A stretch of 64,000 nt of DNA from Tranzscheliella williamsii (lineage: Eukaryota > Basidiomycota > Ustilaginomycetes > Ustilaginales > Ustilaginaceae), in NCBI GenBank assembly GCA_023212725.1, contig JALBYF010000026.1, positions 62,001 to 126,000 on the forward strand, written 5' to 3'. Position numbers and translations under genes: made by a program. The notes beneath the pieces are model-generated. The model did no database searches. It saw only the letters and a program-made list of their open reading frames with translations, and had not been told where the DNA came from. The stretch's first letter is position 1. Each line of letters begins with the position of its first letter. Below are positions 10,601 to 20,738 of this stretch, in pieces.

Positions 10601-12632
10601 GTGGTTGTCGTTGCTGTTGTTGTTGTTGTGGTTGTTGCTGCTGCTGCTTGGCCAGAACAGAGTCGGTAGCTCGATCAGGTGAATTAGGCGCCATACCATT
10701 GAGAGGGCGGGGAGCAGCTCGGGGAGACATCGCCCGTTGGCGCTCGTCGTGTTCGGCAACAGGAGACATGGCGTTACGCGAATAACTAGGCTGCCCAAGA
10801 GCCGAAGCAGGCGCGGGGCCTGCCACTCCGCTGACGGCCTGACCTCCAGGCGGTAAACTCGAGTTGCGCATCATGGATGGGCTGTTCTTTTGCTGCGATG
10901 CATTGTCTGGCGGATACTTGATTTTGGCAGTGTCCAGCACGTGGATGCTAGCTGGGTCATCAGGCTTAGCACCGGTAAAGCTTTCTCCGCCAAGCACAAT
11001 CACCTTGTTTTGGAAAGTGGACATGGCATGCCCCGACCTTCCGCTAGGAGAGGGGCCCATGTTGGCAAACATGTACCACCTCTGGTTAGATACCTTGAAG
11101 CTGGCAAGATCGCCGAGATCCTTGCCATCGACGCCTCGACCTCCAAAGATGTACATCACGTCGTCAACGAGACAGGCTGCATGCCCCTCCCTCGGCACGG
11201 GGATGTAGCCGATGCATGAGAGCTCCTTCCAATTATTGGTGGTGATATCGTAACACCAGGTATCGTTGTAGTGGTATTGACCGTCGGTACCGCCAAAGAC
11301 GTAGATTTTGTCTTTGTAGGTGACGCTGGCGTGACCAGTTCGCTTGGGGGGTATGTCACCACTGGGCTGGAGGCACTCCCAGGAAGGTGTTCCCTTGAGA
11401 CTGTTGAGGTCGAAGCACCAGAGATCGTTCATGAACGTCCCGTCGACCTGGCCGCCAAAGACAAAAAAGCGGGAACCGACAATGGCTACGCTATGGCCGT
11501 ATCGGCCGACGGGACATGAGTCCGGACCATCGCCAGCCTTGACGCGTGTCCATTCTCGGGTGCTAAGGTTGAGGAGGTAGAGACCCTCATCTTGTTTGTC
11601 GTCTGCTCGAACCTTGGTATCACCGCCCCAGAGAATCAAGACGTTAGAGACCAGCACGGTGGCATGCCCCACTCGCGGAGGTGGGATTTCGCCGGTTGTT
11701 TGGACTAGCGTGGCGCTTGCGTAGATCTGGTTGGGAGGAGTGGGCGCGGAAGGGGGCGCTCCCGGTGGAGAGTTTGGATTGACAAGTTTATCGACATGAA
11801 CGGTATAGAGATCATTCTTGACGCTTTCTCGAACCAGACCACCGAACAAATACAGCTCACCGTTGGAGCTGGCCACTTGGTTGACCGCGTGGCCGTAACG
11901 TGGGAAAGGGAATGGACTGAGAGCTCCGGCAGGAGCCTGTCGACTTTCGTCCAGAAACTTTGGAGGGTTCATTGCAAGGTTCTTTTGACTCCAAGGATAG
12001 ACAATTTGTTGTGGTTGAGGCCGGGCAGAGTCACCTGGAGGACCGCTGATGTTGTTGGAGAGGGGCATGCCGGAATCTGGACCCGACGAGGACGGAGGCA
12101 GTCCGGAGATGGTCGGGCCTGGAGGACTGCCCATGCCACCGACACTGTAGTTCGAGCCGGGCACAGTGGCGGATGGCGCAGAGGGGAAGTTGCCGCCGCC
12201 CTGCTCGCTCATCTTGCGAGACCGCATAGACGATTGTTGCCCTGGAAGAGGAATACCGGAAGCAGCGGCATCGTTTCGTGGAGCCGGGCCGCCAAAGCGG
12301 AATCCAGAAGCAGCACCAGGATGCGTCTGACCCGGCGCGGGGATGCCAGATGGGGGCGGACCACCTTGATTAGGATGAGAGGCGAAGCCGCTGCCTACCC
12401 CTGCGCCGCCGGGGCCCGATATAGAGCCTTTGTTGGGGATGTGTGAGAGGGAGGCTGCGGGAGTAGGGATCCCCGACGCGTCCCTAGTATATGGAGACTG
12501 CTGGGATTTGACCGTGTTGTCGAAGGTGGGAGAGAGCGATGAGATGCTATTGCCATTGGATTGACCGGACGGCTGCTCCTTCTGCGTCGGCTGTTTGTCC
12601 TTGTCGGACTTCTTTTTGCCAAAGATGGCCAT
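7602..12632 (-). CDS. tea1: Tea1-type kelch-repeat cell-end polarity protein
   Basis: Single exon, 1676 aa, ATG at 12632. The N-terminus (MAIFGKKKSDKDKQ) and about 240 disordered residues precede six kelch repeats (about residues 245-560). These are visible as GHA/GHS...(Y/F/W)GG pairs: RYGHAVNQ...LYLFGG, RVGHATVL...LILWGG, RYGHSVAI...FFVFGG, RTGHASVT...IYVFGG, REGHAACL...MYIFGG, RSGHAMST...VIVLGG. A Gln-rich linker follows. From about residue 850 to near the end there is very long coiled-coil sequence rich in E, L, Q and R. Kelch propeller plus long coiled coil is the architecture of fission-yeast Tea1/Tea3, which microtubules deliver to cell tips to mark growth sites. Tea1 rather than Tea3 is my best guess. 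Confidence 0.88.
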   Translation of the reverse strand: MAIFGKKKSDKDKQPTQKEQPSGQSNGNSISSLSPTFDNTVKSQQSPYTRDASGIPTPAASLSHIPNKGSISGPGGAGVGSGFASHPNQGGPPPSGIPAPGQTHPGAASGFRFGGPAPRNDAAASGIPLPGQQSSMRSRKMSEQGGGNFPSAPSATVPGSNYSVGGMGSPPGPTISGLPPSSSGPDSGMPLSNNISGPPGDSARPQPQQIVYPWSQKNLAMNPPKFLDESRQAPAGALSPFPFPRYGHAVNQVASSNGELYLFGGLVRESVKNDLYTVHVDKLVNPNSPPGAPPSAPTPPNQIYASATLVQTTGEIPPPRVGHATVLVSNVLILWGGDTKVRADDKQDEGLYLLNLSTREWTRVKAGDGPDSCPVGRYGHSVAIVGSRFFVFGGQVDGTFMNDLWCFDLNSLKGTPSWECLQPSGDIPPKRTGHASVTYKDKIYVFGGTDGQYHYNDTWCYDITTNNWKELSCIGYIPVPREGHAACLVDDVMYIFGGRGVDGKDLGDLASFKVSNQRWYMFANMGPSPSGRSGHAMSTFQNKVIVLGGESFTGAKPDDPASIHVLDTAKIKYPPDNASQQKNSPSMMRNSSLPPGGQAVSGVAGPAPASALGQPSYSRNAMSPVAEHDERQRAMSPRAAPRPLNGMAPNSPDRATDSVLAKQQQQQPQQQQQQRQPQPQTLSQAQPQQQHQSFGSMQAQMQQVDPQESPRGSHFPHHTGQVPSNSDVTGRNGLPSQPQSTQPMSMTSAVPQSQQQVGQQPPTSGMQGNGPAPYTGPRSQRSIENMRAGGALSPTGVNSMRSINGVVSKMDSPAMPPQDGFHYGRTISPPVVNGYMSPQHVPAELDSMRKREAWYKAALALAVKKGFVEPEQLQMADGSFTDAQSVASERLSLDDIDTGAEGSDKDRVLRTLVSLKAQLASAKATIAQQAQGEGDRLGESDRARSAALQEAAYYRAKLSAIESGNAEEVSRLERERGNKLEKSLSDALRESAQLERQLSSLREQTKLEQQLRTSAEERLSETAKRAMAAEAAQMKAYDELSTLQKRSHATESALREHTEQVATLSSMASRHKADHDHARGQLDEATSNVAAHLAALTQLQAAHASVTSRASGYERLHEEQRAMLQQQQAMIGELKAQLESKSGEAFTHSSRVAELETLLSQHRQEAEAHRMAATGSLAALLAQREHGGSRDLGNDSLPPHIENKMQALEDEAESLRQLHSEARQIADGQASSLQEMREKQMTMEKQHAAARAELNGMRTQLMAALQEVARLKDVANGKDLELRDRNRAIEGAQLKASLLKQFMAERGVSVPDEEELSVKSGYADRRIQELEEEIDARAREMQEAEHRLQDSESRVDELTRELEHHVSLNASRGSGDASNAEDAEQRAEAAERELAETTASYKERMAQLENDYQTAVQYVKGTEKMLRRMKDELTKYKTENAQLRTEMVDLRTGNAGDDAARSEEAARDIEALRSHLADVTQQSEEIAAENRELERKVAILVEQQQRNSSERTRDGDSNANGSARVKELELEIRRLESSLEETRREVEKTLELNEQLGSELAASRSGDSRAGDGEGASVSSMSKTLSTAQTSNEQLKRENASLTQRLQELDDKFQLLLGRMESTHEAGDDRVRDSMAYGSITSELDKWERDRTLDEGDAYGLTDQPGSTNEAYSAKE

Positions 12633-13472
12633 GTTCAGCTGTTGTCTCCCCGACTAGCGGGAAGGAAAGAGGGTTGTTTCGCCGACCGAATACGAAACCT
12701 GGACCTATGCCGAGAGAAGAAAAGGAGATTGTCCTCAACCGTGACCAGGAGCGTATTGGTGTACGAGTAGCCCTGGCTGGCAAAGAGAGAAAAGGTTGGC
12801 GAACGGGTACAAGCTGTGCGGTAGCTGGTAGCAATGGTCAAGGGCCGGGAACGTGAGCACGGCGTTGCAGGGAAGTGCCTCTTCTTCCGATAAGATGGCG
12901 AAAACAAGATGCAGGATTTGGATGAAAGATGGAGAGGAGCGTGAAGCTAGTCTGATGCAGTGATAGTTGCGCAATGGCAACGACGGTGAGAGAGGTGCAA
13001 GCAATTTACCACACCGCTACCGCCCTTACAAGCCACGACGAGCACATTCATCCATGTGAAGAAGCGGAACACATGCGCTACCATCAACTTGGAAACTGTA
13101 TTCGTGACTACTACAAAGGCTGGGATTCAAATTTGACAGCGCAAAAGCGGACGTGCTGCCTTGAGCGTGAGGAAAAGGTGATAGGCACGTTTGGATAACC
13201 ACAGGCGCGTCGTTTCACTACGAAAACGTTGACTGCTGGGCTCAGGGGGACTTGTATCCCACGCGTGACTTGAAGCCGGGTTTTGAATTCGAACAATGTG
13301 AGAGCGTTAGGCTGATGCTAACTTCTACACTCCCACTGTTGGCCCATGTCCAGCGTGGGCAGCTGCCATTCTGGCGGAGATGCTTCCACGACTTGAGAAC
13401 GAAAAGACGCTGGTCACGATATTGTCTGCTGGCTTTGTGGTCAAGGGTGAGTTCATGCATAATGGGACAACG
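12633..13472. other. Intergenic spacer upstream of tea1
   Basis: 840 bp between the tea1 start and the CAX4 stop, both minus-strand genes. Expected to hold the tea1 promoter and leader. No gene or recognisable structured RNA seen. Confidence 0.5.
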
Positions 13473-14303
13473 CTATGGCAGCCATCTTGCCACGAGTTTA
13501 GAGAGGAAATCATCTACTGGAGCGCCGATCATGGCTCGGAGGCCGGTGGCGGCCCAGCTTGGAGCTTGGGCATGAAAAAGCTCGGCGGTGCCTACCCAGG
13601 CAACGAAGCAGAGACAAGCGTTGAAAACGCCCAAAGCGGATCCAACTAGGGTTTGGGCAGGCGTGTGGACACCGAGCCGTACTCGAGACCACATCACAAG
13701 TACGGGAGCTACGAGACCGAACAGCGCAAGCCAGGACCGTGTCATTCTGTCAGACTGCGTCGCATCGCCCAGCAGTCCACTTGGACCGAGGGATATCGAT
13801 GGATGGAGAGGCAAGAGGAGAGAAGAGAGCAGAATATAGGTGCCCATGAAAGAGATCGAGCTGCACCACAGCACAAAAGACGGCACCAAACACTCTTGGT
13901 CAATGCTCTCTTCTGCAGGACTGCCAACGGAAGGGAGAGGGACGGGGTCAACGTACGCGCTATGAGTAGACGGCATGCCAGTGGTCTTTTTCACTTTGGA
14001 GCCTGGTAGACGTGGCTGTTTGATAAGCCGTTTCAACCCCTTGGCTGTACGTCGAAGGGTGCAGGCAATCTGACGAGTAGGTTAGAAGACTGCCAAGAAA
14101 GGGACGGGAGTAGCTGTGGGAACTTTACCAGAGAAGCTGGTGGCCAGCGAGCCGAGCGTGAAATAGACGGCATGGCAGGTGCGAAAATGAAGAATGCCGA
14201 CGGTTGTCGCCGTGGTTACGATGGCCTGGGTGTGTTTTAGCAACCACAAGGCGGTAGATAGCTGCTGTGGGTTGCCACTTTGCGTTCCTTTGTTCGTCAT
14301 CAT
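13473..14303 (-). CDS. CAX4: Dolichyldiphosphatase (PAP2 family), three exons
   Basis: Exons (minus strand) 14303-14129, 14044-13957 and 13860-13473 total 651 nt, giving 216 aa. Introns of 84 and 96 nt have GTAAAG...ACAG and GTACGT...GCAG ends, and the codons joined across them keep phase. Splicing restores ATSFSAKGLKRLIKQPRLPG and GMPSTHSASISFMGTY. The three PAP2 phosphatase motifs are visible: KQPRLP, GMPSTHS and SRVRLGVHTPAQ. The Q in the third motif, where many PAP2 enzymes have D, matches DOLPP1/CAX4 enzymes as I recall them. The family hydrolyses dolichyl diphosphate on the lumenal ER side, recycling the lipid carrier for N-glycosylation. Several hydrophobic segments fit a multipass membrane protein. 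The start (ATGATG) is the first in-frame ATG after a stop; the N-terminus is the weakest part. Confidence 0.82.
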
Positions 14304-16086
14304 GAGCTTGGCAGCGAGGCGTGTCGGCGTATACGAGGGCTGTCAGAGCCGCCTTTGCGGAGGAGATCGGCTAGCTGCTGGTCGACGAACAGCCTACGAA
14401 AGTGTACTGTACTCTTCGGTCAGATCTGGGGTTGGTAGCCATGTGGGGAAGCCAAGGCAAGCGTGCAGCAGAAGGGAAATTGGCGTGAAACTGGTAGGAA
14501 CCTGATGCTGGTTCTTCGATGGTGATGCGGTTTCGGCGCCCGAAGTGTGAGTTTGGCGCTGTTAGGTTTACAATGGCCGGCTTCGAGTCCGCAAGCAGTC
14601 GTTTTAGGACATCTCACTTGCGAGTATGAATATGTCCTGTCAGTGCCTTGAATGGATATGCTAGCATGGCTCTGCCGTTCCTCCCAGTTGCCACTCATAA
14701 CTGACATCGTATGACATGAGGGACAACCTGTTCTACCGATTTACTGCGATTATTTTGTCTCCTTTTCTTCCCCTTTTTCCGAGACTGTTTTTTATGGTAC
14801 GGTGTAACAATCAAACAGCGGGGTGAAAGCTACCGTCCGAGTAACTCAACGTGAATATGAAAGTGGCTGTGAGGGCGGATGGGCCGCGGAGGGGGTTATA
14901 TCGGCCAGCACAGCTCCATTCTCAACGTAGCGAAGAGAACGCAAGGGAGCGAACACCGAAACAGGTTGCGTTGGCGTGGAAAGAGAGACAAGACACTTGA
15001 CCTGTCAACCTGCCATGTCGAAAAGCGGAGAAGCGCGAAGGTGGCCTTTCCCCGCGTTCCGCAGACAGACTGAAGCCGCCGCCGGTAATGGAGAGCAACA
15101 AAGCGACTTGCAACGGGCAGTTAGCAATGAGGCAGGCAACCGTCGGGAAGGGTACGAGCGCAGAGACCAGCAAGCCAAGCATGAAGGCGCGCTGCTCGTG
15201 CCGACGAATTTCCTCTTCTTTCTTGACCTTCTTTCGAACAAGAAGTCTGCATGCGAAGCTGGACTGGCGCGCATTCGAAAAGCCCTTCACTTACAGCATG
15301 AATACAAATCAGAAACGTAGTATCAAAGCTAGGTTGGTGGCGTAAAGACTAAAAGTCGGTCACAGTGCCAGCGTCCGCCATTCTGTATGCATTACTGCAG
15401 ATACTGCATGCATGGCTGCATGCAATGAGTGTCGATCTCTGCAGCTCTCCTCGCAGTTTTCACACAGCCAGGACGGCTGCTGGACAACGACAGCTGTAGA
15501 GCCATACGCCGCCACTACTACACTACGCCCCGCCCTGCGTCTTCTATCGAGGCAAGCCAAGCCAGGCCAAGGCAACAGGCACGTAGCAGCAGCGGCCACC
15601 CCTGTAGCGGCGTCGCAGCCCGCGCTAAGGCAGATACAGCCGCAGAAATCAGCATCAACATCTGCGCCTCTAGAGATCCGACGCCCTGCCTCTGGGTCGT
15701 AGCTGCACCATGGCGCAGAAGAGTGGCAGCTTGTCCTCCTCTCGCTCGCTCCTCACCTGGCATCTGCCCTGAAACACCAATCCTCACCATCCCCCTACCA
15801 TCGATCCTTGTTTCCGTCCTCACCACCATCACCACCGCCGCCAACATCGTACCTACCTCTCCACCAGCGACTTCCCCCTTCCCCCTTCCTCAACCACATT
15901 CTTTTGACCCGTGCCTTCTCTTTCTCGACGCTCGTTTTGGTTTCCACGTTCTACACCTTCTTTGCTCTCTACGCTCTCGTCTCCGCGTGAGCAGTATCGA
16001 TACTAGCTCGGATTTCTACAACCTCTTCGACAAATCGCCTCTCGCCACCAGTCTGATTTCAGCATCATCGACAACATCTTGACGAG
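14304..16086. other. Divergent intergenic region between CAX4 and the surface-protein gene
   Basis: 1.78 kb separating two divergently transcribed genes. The last 350 bp are strongly C/T-rich on the plus strand, a common feature of fungal leaders before an ATG. A minus-strand frame at 14922-15290 contains a hydrophobic stretch, but I could not support it as a gene. Confidence 0.5.
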
Positions 16087-18624
16087 ATGGTCTATGTGAA
16101 AAAGTGGTCAGCCCTCGCAGCACTCTCTGCGATGGCAGCCACCGGCGCCACAGCCTCTCTTCAGTCCAACCATGCATCTTCTTCCACTCACATCCAAGCG
16201 CATCGCAGCTTCGCCGAACGCCATCAGCAACGCTCCCTTGTCAAGCTCCCACAGAAGCGGCTCCTCGGCGCCATCGGCGAGGGCATCGGAGGCTTCGTCA
16301 ACGGTCTCGGTCAGGATCTTGGTCTTGATGGTACGTCATCCCTCCTGCCTCTTCCGCTCCCCCTTTTTCGTACAATTGCAGTGGTAGTGGCCCAGATCGT
16401 CACAGTGAGGCCAGTCGACGGATTCGCGACAGAACCCCGATCGGTGAGGCCCCGGTCGGTGAGGCTCGGTCTCGTCGTCCTTGAATCTCGTTTTTCCCCA
16501 TGACCTACCCTTCTGTTCTGCTCCCCGTCCCCTTCCCGTCTTTGCCCCTTCTCCTTCCTCCCTCTGCTCCCTGTTTCCGACCGTTGCCCGTCCAACTCTT
16601 ACCTTTCCGTCCTCTTTCTTTTCTCCGACCCTTCCCCATCTTCCTCCCTCTCCTGAACCCTTCTCCTTCCTCCATACCTCCTTCCACGTCCATGGATCCG
16701 CCTCCTTCCTTCGTCTAATTCTTTCTTCCCCCTTTCCCCAACTCTCTTCTATTACCCCTCCCCTCTTCCGACTCTACCCGCCCACACCCTTCTTGTTCCT
16801 CCTTGCTCCCTCCTTTTCCACTCCTTCTCCTTCTCCTTCTTCCGCTTCGGATCTGCAACCTCAAAACCCTGCCGCCCACCTACTCTTCAATTCCCGGGAT
16901 TCTCCCCTTCACGTGCCTCTAACAACTGCAGACAACTTTGAGCTGTTGCATATTAATACCCCTCGAGGTCTTGTGGGCGACCTTTTGGGTGCTGGTGAAT
17001 ATCCCTTCCCCGTCCTCAACTCCTTCCCCTTTCCCCTCCCCGTCTTTTTCCCCTGATGCGTCCGCTTCTTCTTCCGCGTCCACTTCTCCTCCCGCTTCAG
17101 CTTCCCCTTCTACCTTCCCCCTCTTCTTCGGCTCCCACCCCTGACTCTTTCCCGCTGAGAACCACCTGCCTCCAAACCCCATTCCATCCCCCTCTACCTG
17201 TCAATTGCTGATGATACGGTGATCCAGCACTGTGGAGAACATGCATCGTGTTTCGATAACTGACCTTTTTCTATGCTGATTCATTTTACACAGGTCGAAA
17301 CCCTGCATCTCCAGCACACAGCTCCTCGCGAGCGTCGCAACCCTCTTCATCACAGGGCTCTGGCGGTTCCAGCGGCGGTAATCATCCGGCCTCTTCCTCT
17401 ACCAGCCCTGCTCGACCCAGCCCATCCAACAATGCCGCCCCTAGCAACAACAACAACAGCGGCAGCAACAATAACAACAACAGCAACGACGGCGCCAACA
17501 ACGCTTCTAGTCAAGGCACCGCGCCGACAAGCAACAGCAACACAAACAACAGGAACAACAATATTGCAAGCCCATCGAGCAACAACGCGGACAGCAACAC
17601 CAATCCGACTAGCGTTGGCGTTCAGCCTGCAGCGAGCGCTACATCCGGAGCCAGCATCAACACCGAGCTTGCTGCCATGTCTGCCTCTGCCGCCAGTTTC
17701 TTGTCTGCCGCTTCTGCCGCATCGCTGTCGAGCGCAAGCGCTGCCACGGCCTTGCCAACACAAACTTTGACTTCCGGCAGCACAACGGCCGCCGGTACGC
17801 CGGGCAACGCTGCTGCTGGTGCCAACAGTACTGGTGCTGCCGAAAACACTGGCGAGGACTCAAGCAAGACCACCAAAATTGTAGTTCCCATTGTAGTGAT
17901 TGGCGCAACACTGGGATTCGCCGTGGTGGCGTGGGTCTTGATACGTAAGGCGAAGCAGGCTCGAGCCGAGCAAGAAGCTGCTCGGATTGGTCCTATGGGC
18001 TACTCACGCGGCTATGGCGGCGGCGATGTGGTAGCTGGCGGTGCTGCCTTTGCCGTCGGTGGTGCCTCCGACGGCTACGTGCGCGAGCGCAGGGGCGACA
18101 GCATTGACTCGTTCGAGGGTGGACGCCCGTTGAGCATCACGAACGACGATCCACTATCTGAGACACTCTTTAACACGAGGGTGCCGATGCCACCAATGCA
18201 GCAAGTCGAGCCAGCGGCGTACACGAGCGTTGGAGGTGCGAGCCTTGGCGCCGCTGTGGCGGGCGCTGGGGGTCGACTGAGGAACTACGGATCCACCCGC
18301 GGCGGCGCCACCAACCGCGATTCCGGCAGCGACTACGACGATGAGCGCTATCCATCGAGGGGGGCTGAGACGCCGTTTAGCGACGAGCACGGTGCCTACG
18401 ACGTCAACTACTACGATGGCAGCGCAACGCACGGCTACAACAACCGTGCCTCGCGGGGCATGGATGCCGCCGGCGCCTCGCATGCCGCCGGCCGGGATTA
18501 CTCGCCCTACGAGGACACGCGTCGCGGCGACCTTGCCGCCGAGCACTACGAGCGTGCCTCCAGTTCGGCGCGCCGCGACCCGTTCCACGACCGCCACGAG
18601 GGCTCGCAGCGTTGGTCTGGCTAG
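16087..18624 (+). CDS. Single-pass, Asn/Ser-rich surface protein with signal peptide (sensor-like)
   Basis: Two exons, 16087-16330 and 17294-18624, total 1575 nt (524 aa). Exon 1 encodes a signal peptide (MVYVKKWSALAALSAMAATG) and a short basic region ending GLGQDLGLD. The split Gly codon joins it to RNPASPAHSS. The predicted exterior is a low-complexity Ser/Asn/Thr/Ala stalk with poly-Asn runs, fit for heavy O-glycosylation. A transmembrane helix (IVVPIVVIGATLGFAVVAWVLI, about residues 276-298) is followed by a basic stop-transfer KAKQAR. The tail of about 220 residues is Gly/Tyr/Arg/Asp-rich. The layout resembles Mid2/Wsc-type wall sensors, but no Cys-rich head domain is visible, so function is unassigned. 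Confidence 0.78.
16331..17293 (+). other. 963-nt intron of the surface-protein gene
   Basis: Donor GTACGT directly after the first base of a Gly codon, acceptor TTACACAG. Phase 1 is preserved exactly. Much of the interior is a C/T-rich run with many CTTCC and TTCCCC units. Every other intron I could define in the window is 36-145 nt. Confidence 0.75.
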
Positions 18625-18997
18625 CCACCCCTCGCTCGCCCGTCTTCCTTTACCCTCGCAGTTCACTGTCTTCCTTTGGCATTCCCTTTTGTACCACCCG
18701 TCAGCACGATGGGTGCTGTTCTTTGTCCGCGGCCCCTGCGCCCGCCGGCTGCGGCGCGCATGGCACTCGCCTTGCGCCACCCTGTTCCCCGCACTACCCT
18801 CTCACCGCCTGTCGGCACCCTTGTACGCTGCTTAGTCCCGGTAACCGAATTCGTATCTCACTCGCCTGTTTGCGAACCGAATCCGCTCCGCCTGCGCCGA
18901 GCATACGAGCAGAGCGACGGGTGCAGATAACCGAAGTGAGGCCAACGAGGGATGTGTAAAAGTACATGTGTGGGCAGGGAGAGGGTGCAGGGTGCGG
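18625..18997. other. Convergent 3' intergenic region
   Basis: 373 bp between the stop of the surface-protein gene and the stop of RFC4. Presumably holds both 3' UTRs. No gene seen. Confidence 0.55.
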
Positions 18998-20168
18998 TCA
19001 GACCTGGAACTGTTTTGGGTCGATGCTCTGTGGGGGAAGGAGGGTCAGGGTGTGTGCGGAAGCGGGTGCGGGCGCGGCGGGGGACTTACCAGCTTGCAGA
19101 GGCGGGCGACGAGGCCGCCAAGCTGGACGACGGTGGCGACGCCCTCGAGGATCTTCATGTGGGTCCAGCCGATTTCCTGGGGCGGCACAAAGAAAGGGGT
19201 GAGTATACTGCGCGCGAGACGGTGCGGGGCGGACTGACCTTGATAAATTCGAGCTTGGTCGCCTCTGGCAGTTTGTCGAGCGTCTTGGCGACACGGAACA
19301 GCGTAGTGACAATGTCGACGGCGGCATAGCCCTTGGCCCAGATCTCGTCCAGCTTCTCCATCGCCTCGTCGATCCGTCCCTGCTGACAGGCCACCAGCAG
19401 CGAGCGGATCAGGAACGGATGCGGCTGGTCGCACACCTTGAATACATTCTCGGCACTGACAAACCCAAGCCCGGTCCAGGTGGACTGCAGGTTGTTGATC
19501 GCCTGCCGCATATCCCCCTCGGTGGTGAAGATGATGGCCGCAAGACCCTCGTCGGAATACTCGACTGCCTCCATCGCACAGATCTCTAGCAAGCGTTTCA
19601 AGATCTGTTCGTCCCTCACCTTGCCGTACCGCAGAATGGCACACCGGGACTGGATCGGCTCGATGATCTTGTTGCTTTGGTTGCAGGCAAAGCAGAAGCG
19701 GGTGGTGTTGGAGTAGATCTCCATGGTGCGGCGAAGCGCCTGCTGGGCTGCGGGGGTCATGCTGTCGGCTTCGTCGAGGATGACGATCTTCTGCCTGCCC
19801 GGCGGCAGCGAGACCTTCTTCTGGGCAAACGTTTTGATCTTGTTGCGAACCACGTCAACGCCGCGCTCGTCGGAGGCATTGAGCTCCAAGACACCCTCCT
19901 TGTACGCATCGCCGAGCAGGGCACGCGCAAGACACAGCACCGAGGTGGTCTTGCCAATGCCAGGCAGACCCGAGATGAGCAGATGCGGACAGTTGCCGTC
20001 CTTCTGGATCACCTTGAGACGGTCGATGGTCTCCTTGTTGCCCACCACATCGTCCAGCCGCAAAGGGCGGTACTTTTCCACCCACGGCAGCTCATATGAC
20101 GGCACAGCCTCTTCCGACGTCTTGCCTGGCCGCGTCGACAATGCGGAACCGTCCGCCACCGCAGTCAT
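18998..20168 (-). CDS. RFC4: Replication factor C subunit (yeast Rfc4 / human RFC2 type), three exons
   Basis: Exons 20168-19239, 19176-19090 and 19027-18998 give 348 aa. Introns of 62 nt each (GTCAGT...CCAG and GTAAGT...ACAG) fall between codons. The AAA+ core shows Walker A GLPGIGKT (67-74), Walker B LDEAD (131-135), a sensor-1 region and the RFC-box SRC (174-176). The N-terminal WVEKYRP is the RFC signature. Exon 2 carries the conserved THMKILEGV and LVARLCKL helices; exon 3 adds only nine codons. The protein is one of four small subunits of the clamp loader that loads PCNA at primer-template junctions. The order of conserved blocks points to the yeast Rfc4/human RFC2 subunit rather than the other small subunits. 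Confidence 0.92.
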
Positions 20169-20738
20169 ATTGTCGCTCTCCTGCCACGTACTTCCTCTTG
20201 CCGTGTCAGATTCGGCCGGTATAGCGTGTGCGTGTCTGGCAGGGTGAGAGTCAGCTGAGTGTGATGCCGGCGAGCCACAGTGTGACTGTTTGTGAGAGGT
20301 GAACGGTTTGAGGGTGATGATCCGTTAAGTGACCAGACGTCGTTCGCCGATCGTCACTTTGCCTCAAATATCAACTTCCCCTTTGCTGGATCATCTCTGC
20401 GTCTCAAGGCGGCGCGTGTCGCGTTGAGTGGCACGGGTCGCGCCCACAGTCACAAGTCACAGTCGCAGTGCTGAGTCAAAGTCAATAAAAGGAACACGGG
20501 GATGTTAGAGCCCTCTGTCTGCCTATCGACAAAGGCAAGCTACTCACACTGTAGCTATGACTGTGGCTTGTCATTGTGTGTGGAGCAGAATCGGACGGAA
20601 TCTATGTGCCTGACCTTAGCTTCCTACATCTATACACCCAAAGTATTCCATCGCTGCCTCGTCCTTACGTGTGTTTCTGCGCCCCGAGCGTGCTGGCTGT
20701 AGCTGCATAGGTGGTCGAGCCCGCCGTGCGCTCCTAGC
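20169..20738. other. Divergent promoter region, RFC4 / Mit1-like remodeler
   Basis: 570 bp between two divergent start codons, so both promoters should lie here. I see no clear TATA box near either ATG and no small gene. Confidence 0.55.

Noticed and set aside
14922..15290. Minus-strand frame of about 120 codons with a hydrophobic segment
   Set aside because: No family resemblance, no consistent intron model and an Arg/Ser/Pro-rich remainder; not enough support for a gene.
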